A stretch of DNA of 35,662 nucleotides from Lachnospiraceae bacterium. GTDB taxonomy: Bacteria; Bacillota; Clostridia; Lachnospirales; Lachnospiraceae. Below are positions 33,190 through 35,662 of this stretch, piece after piece. The notes below the pieces were generated by a model, which saw only the letters and a list, made by a program, of their open reading frames with translations, was not told where the DNA came from and ran no database searches. Within the stretch, counting starts at the first letter, position 1. Each line of letters starts with the position of its first letter. The stretch lies in the NCBI GenBank assembly GCA_021769135.1, contig JAETTM010000043.1:1-35662 (forward strand), in the 5' to 3' direction. The position numbers were made by a program, and so were the translations under genes.

Positions 33190-33702
33190 ATGGAAGAAAA
33201 GTTAAGAGTCGGCGTTATTTCTTCAACCCATGGAATCCGGGGCGAAGCGAAAGTGTTCCCTACTACGGATAATCCGGGCCGGTTTAAGAAAATGAAAGAA
33301 GTTATTCTGGACACGGGAAAAGAAGAAGTGGTACTGGAAATCGAGGGCGTGAAATTCTTTAAAAAATTTGCAATCCTGAAATTTAAAGGGATAGACGATA
33401 TCAACGATATGGAGAAATATAAGGGGAAGGAATTATACGTTACAAGAAAAAATGCCCAAAAATTGGGTAAGGATGAATATTTCATTGCCGACTTGCTGGG
33501 CATGGACGTGATAGAGGATACCGGGAGAAAACTGGGGAAAGTAAAGGATGTCATAGAAACCGGTGCAAATGATGTATATGTGGTGGAAATGGAAAACAAA
33601 AAGGAGCTTCTCATTCCGGCTATCAGGCAATGCATCCTGAAAGTGGACGTGGAAGCCGGGCTGATAGAAGTGCATTTGCTGGAAGGGCTTTTGGAAGAAT
33701 GA
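33190..33702 (+). CDS. rimM: 16S rRNA maturation factor RimM
   Basis: A 170-aa protein required for maturation of the 30S head. It has the N-terminal RimM barrel with VGVISSTHGIRGEAKVFPTT and the C-terminal PRC barrel with DLLGMDVIEDTGRKLGKVKD and ELLIPAIRQCI. The start has AAGGAGAGGT upstream. Its stop overlaps the trmD start (ATGA at 33699-33702), so trmD is translationally coupled. Confidence 0.97.
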   Translation: MEEKLRVGVISSTHGIRGEAKVFPTTDNPGRFKKMKEVILDTGKEEVVLEIEGVKFFKKFAILKFKGIDDINDMEKYKGKELYVTRKNAQKLGKDEYFIADLLGMDVIEDTGRKLGKVKDVIETGANDVYVVEMENKKELLIPAIRQCILKVDVEAGLIEVHLLEGLLEE

Positions 33703-35114
33703 ATTTTTATGTAATGACTTTATTTCCGGAAATGATTGAGCGGGAAGTGCAAAGCAGCATTTTAGGGCGTGCCGGCCAAAATGGCTTGCTTTCCGTAGAA
33801 GCTATAAATATCAGGAACTATACCGTGGATAAGCATAAGAAGGTAGACGATTACCCCTATGGGGGCGGAGCGGGCATGCTGATGCAGGCACAGCCCGTTT
33901 ATGATTGCTGCCTTGCAGTCCGGGAAAAAATAGACAGGGAAAGAGGGAAGGGGGCCGGGGAAAAAACGAAGGTGGTATATCTTACCCCACAGGGAAGGAC
34001 TTTCCGTCAGGAAATAGCAAAGGAATTTGCGAAGGAAGAGGATATTATATTTCTATGCGGGCACTACGAAGGGATTGATGAGCGGGTATTGGAGGAAATC
34101 GTTACGGATTATATTTCCATTGGCGATTATATTTTGACTGGCGGGGAACTTCCGGCCCTTGTTATGATCGATGCCATTGCCAGGCTGGTGCCAGGGGTGT
34201 TGAACAATGAAACTTCGGCGGATGTGGAAACTTTTTATAATGGCTTGCTAGAATATCCCCAGTATTCCAGGCCGGAGCGGTGGAATGGGAAAGAAGTGCC
34301 CCCGGTATTGCTTTCGGGAGACCATAAAAAAGTCGGGCAGTGGAGGCTGGAGCAGTCGGAAATGCGTACGAAAGAGCGGCGCCCCGATTTATATGAAAAG
34401 TATTTGCGCCGGAAAAACCTGATGGAGGAACTGGCCAGAAAAAATAAAGTGCTGTATGTGGACATGTGGGAATGCCTCCAATTGGATAAAGGGGAGATAC
34501 TTTATGACGGCGAGGAAGGGGCGGTTGTCTGGAACAGAGAAGACAATCTGCTGATGATGGCCGCTTTCCGAAAAGAGGGGGCGGAAAAAATCGTAGAGCA
34601 TATGCCGGAATATGGAGAAAGGCTGCAAATTATCGTGCATCAGGATTTCCTGCTGCCCCTGGTGGAAAAAAGATATGGGATAGCGGAGAAGATGGTGTGC
34701 CGAAGGGCAGCCTATAACCAGAAAGTGCCGCTGCCGGTGTCCGGGGAAATAGAAATACGTCAGCTGGATATTTCATACGCAAAGGAAATATTAAACCATT
34801 ATCATATGGAAACGGAAGAATATATAAAGAAAAGGCTTTCGGACGGCTGCATGTTCGGGGCATTTGTGGAAGGCAAAATGGCAGGCTTTATGGGACTTCA
34901 TACCGAAGGGAGCCTGGGGATGCTGGAAATATATGAAGAATACCGGAGGCGGGGCATCGCCGCAAACCTGGAATCTTATATGATTAATGTCCGCCTTTCC
35001 AAAGGGCTGCTGCCCTATGGCGATATCATCGTAGATAATGAGGCATCTTTCGGGCTGCAGCGAAAGCTGGGGCTAAAGGTCACGAAGGAAATTTTTTACT
35101 GGGTTTTGTTATAA
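33699..35114 (+). CDS. trmD: tRNA (guanine37-N1)-methyltransferase TrmD fused to a C-terminal GNAT acetyltransferase domain
   Basis: A 471-aa protein, about twice the usual 240-250 aa. Residues 1 to about 243 are TrmD, which methylates G37 with S-adenosylmethionine. It shows VDDYPYGGGAGMLMQ, YLTPQGRTF, LCGHYEGIDERV and SIGDYILTGGELPALVMIDA of the trefoil knot, then LLSGDHKKVGQWRLEQS. At the place of the catalytic Asp (SATEDSF in Haemophilus) the sequence reads SADVETF, with Glu in place by my hand alignment. From about residue 250 the protein continues without a stop into a second domain; residues about 350-471 show a GNAT pattern with an acetyl-CoA loop in EEYRRRGIAANLESYMI and the C-terminal DNEASFGLQRKLGLK. 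The partner substrate is unknown. Start ATG overlaps the rimM stop. Confidence 0.93.
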   Translation: MNFYVMTLFPEMIEREVQSSILGRAGQNGLLSVEAINIRNYTVDKHKKVDDYPYGGGAGMLMQAQPVYDCCLAVREKIDRERGKGAGEKTKVVYLTPQGRTFRQEIAKEFAKEEDIIFLCGHYEGIDERVLEEIVTDYISIGDYILTGGELPALVMIDAIARLVPGVLNNETSADVETFYNGLLEYPQYSRPERWNGKEVPPVLLSGDHKKVGQWRLEQSEMRTKERRPDLYEKYLRRKNLMEELARKNKVLYVDMWECLQLDKGEILYDGEEGAVVWNREDNLLMMAAFRKEGAEKIVEHMPEYGERLQIIVHQDFLLPLVEKRYGIAEKMVCRRAAYNQKVPLPVSGEIEIRQLDISYAKEILNHYHMETEEYIKKRLSDGCMFGAFVEGKMAGFMGLHTEGSLGMLEIYEEYRRRGIAANLESYMINVRLSKGLLPYGDIIVDNEASFGLQRKLGLKVTKEIFYWVLL

Positions 35115-35118
35115 AAAC

Positions 35119-35147
35119 TTGCATTTTCTTCTCTTTTATGGTAAAGT
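35119..35147 (+). promoter_or_regulatory. Probable sigma-A promoter for rplS
   Basis: TTGCAT (35119-35124), a 17-bp spacer and TAAAGT (35142-35147), about 80 bp before the start codon. The leader of about 80 nt may carry an L19 autoregulatory structure, which I could not fold confidently. Confidence 0.5.
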
Positions 35148-35227
35148 ATCCGTGTTGCAAAAAATGGATGGTCCTCTGTACGTATATTATGTAGTAAGAA
35201 CATCTGAATATGAAGGAGGCAATAGCG

Positions 35228-35575
35228 ATGAATGACATCATCAGAGAAATCGAAAAAGAGCAGCTGAAAGAATCCGTACCTGAGTTCCGGGTAGGCGATA
35301 CCGTTAAGGTATATGGTAAGATTAAGGAAGGAAACCGCGAAAGAATTCAGGTATTCGAAGGTATTGTTTTGAAGGTTCAAAACGGCGGAAACAGGACGAC
35401 TTTTACCGTAAGGAAAACATCTAACGGGATTGGCGTAGAAAAGACCTGGCCGCTTCACTCCCCCAACGTGGAAAAGGTGGAAGTGGTAAGGAGAGGTAAG
35501 GTAAGAAGGGCGAAATTGTTCTACTTAAGAGACCGTGTAGGTAAAAAAGCGAAAGTAAAAGAAAGAAAAGGATGA
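35228..35575 (+). CDS. rplS: 50S ribosomal protein L19
   Basis: A 115-aa large-subunit protein near the 30S-50S interface. Motifs: [29 protein letters not shown], the [20 protein letters not shown] segment, then [17 protein letters not shown]. The ATG at 35228 has GAAGGAGG upstream. A terminator follows. Confidence 0.98.
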   Translation: MNDIIREIEKEQLKESVPEFRVGDTVKVYGKIKEGNRERIQVFEGIVLKVQNGGNRTTFTVRKTSNGIGVEKTWPLHSPNVEKVEVVRRGKVRRAKLFYLRDRVGKKAKVKERKG

Positions 35576-35594
35576 GCTGTTACGTTTTCAGAAA

Positions 35595-35625
35595 GGGCAA
35601 TTGCGATGTGTAATTGCTCTTTTTT
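35595..35625 (+). terminator. Intrinsic terminator after rplS
   Basis: GGGCAATT and AATTGCTC (one G-T pair) form an 8-bp stem with a 9-nt loop, followed by six Ts. Confidence 0.85.
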
Positions 35626-35662
35626 CTATTTTATAGTATACTACTTTGGTGAGGGATAAGAT

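Overview
This window looks like a chromosomal segment of a Gram-positive anaerobe of the class Clostridia, most likely family Lachnospiraceae. Three things suggest this: the conserved block yceD-rpmF-plsX-acpP-rnc-smc-ftsY, the block ylxM-ffh-rpsP-khpA-rimM-trmD-rplS, and accessory genes typical of gut Clostridia (KtrAB, YitT, GH25 lysozyme, ECF transporter, EFR1-type ferredoxin). Shine-Dalgarno sites are strong, and several promoters are close to the sigma-A consensus. The genus call is an inference from gene content only.

Layout. 1-4.2 kb: a MacB-type permease-like membrane protein, a large lipoprotein with a solute-binding domain, and the tRNA-modifying enzyme TcdA overlapping its 3' end. 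4.2-8.9 kb: an HPr-like (Crh-like) regulator followed directly by tRNA-Gly(CCC), an ECF transporter S component (probably PanT) paired with coaBC, and the potassium uptake pair ktrB-ktrA. 9.1-13.2 kb: the two halves of a heterodimeric ABC exporter. 13.2-15.7 kb: tmcAL (minus strand) diverging from pta. 15.8-16.4 kb: a broken EFR1-type flavodoxin/ferredoxin gene where ackA would be expected.

16.4-23.9 kb is a housekeeping run behind a perfect-consensus promoter: yceD, rpmF, plsX, acpP, rnc, smc and ftsY, covering ribosome, lipid, RNA, chromosome and SRP-receptor functions. It is followed by ilvA/tdcB (threonine deaminase), yitT and a membrane-anchored GH25 lysozyme.

27.5-30.7 kb is an accessory island. 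It has a di-iron protein resembling acyl-ACP desaturases, translationally coupled to a 78-aa charged protein; a 38-bp tandem repeat; a membrane-bound XRE regulator; and a decayed toxin-antitoxin locus (intact antitoxin, YafQ-like toxin with an internal deletion, and an HTH-protein remnant). 30.6-35.6 kb is the SRP/ribosome-maturation operon, preceded by a LexA/DinR-like box. Its trmD is fused to a C-terminal GNAT acetyltransferase domain.

The most unusual items are the TrmD-GNAT fusion, the desaturase-like di-iron protein with its coupled partner, the missing ackA with a broken ferredoxin gene in its place, the internally deleted YafQ toxin, the SOS-like box before ylxM-ffh, and the Crh-like HPr homologue next to a tRNA. 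I did not see a CRISPR array, prophage or complete insertion sequence.
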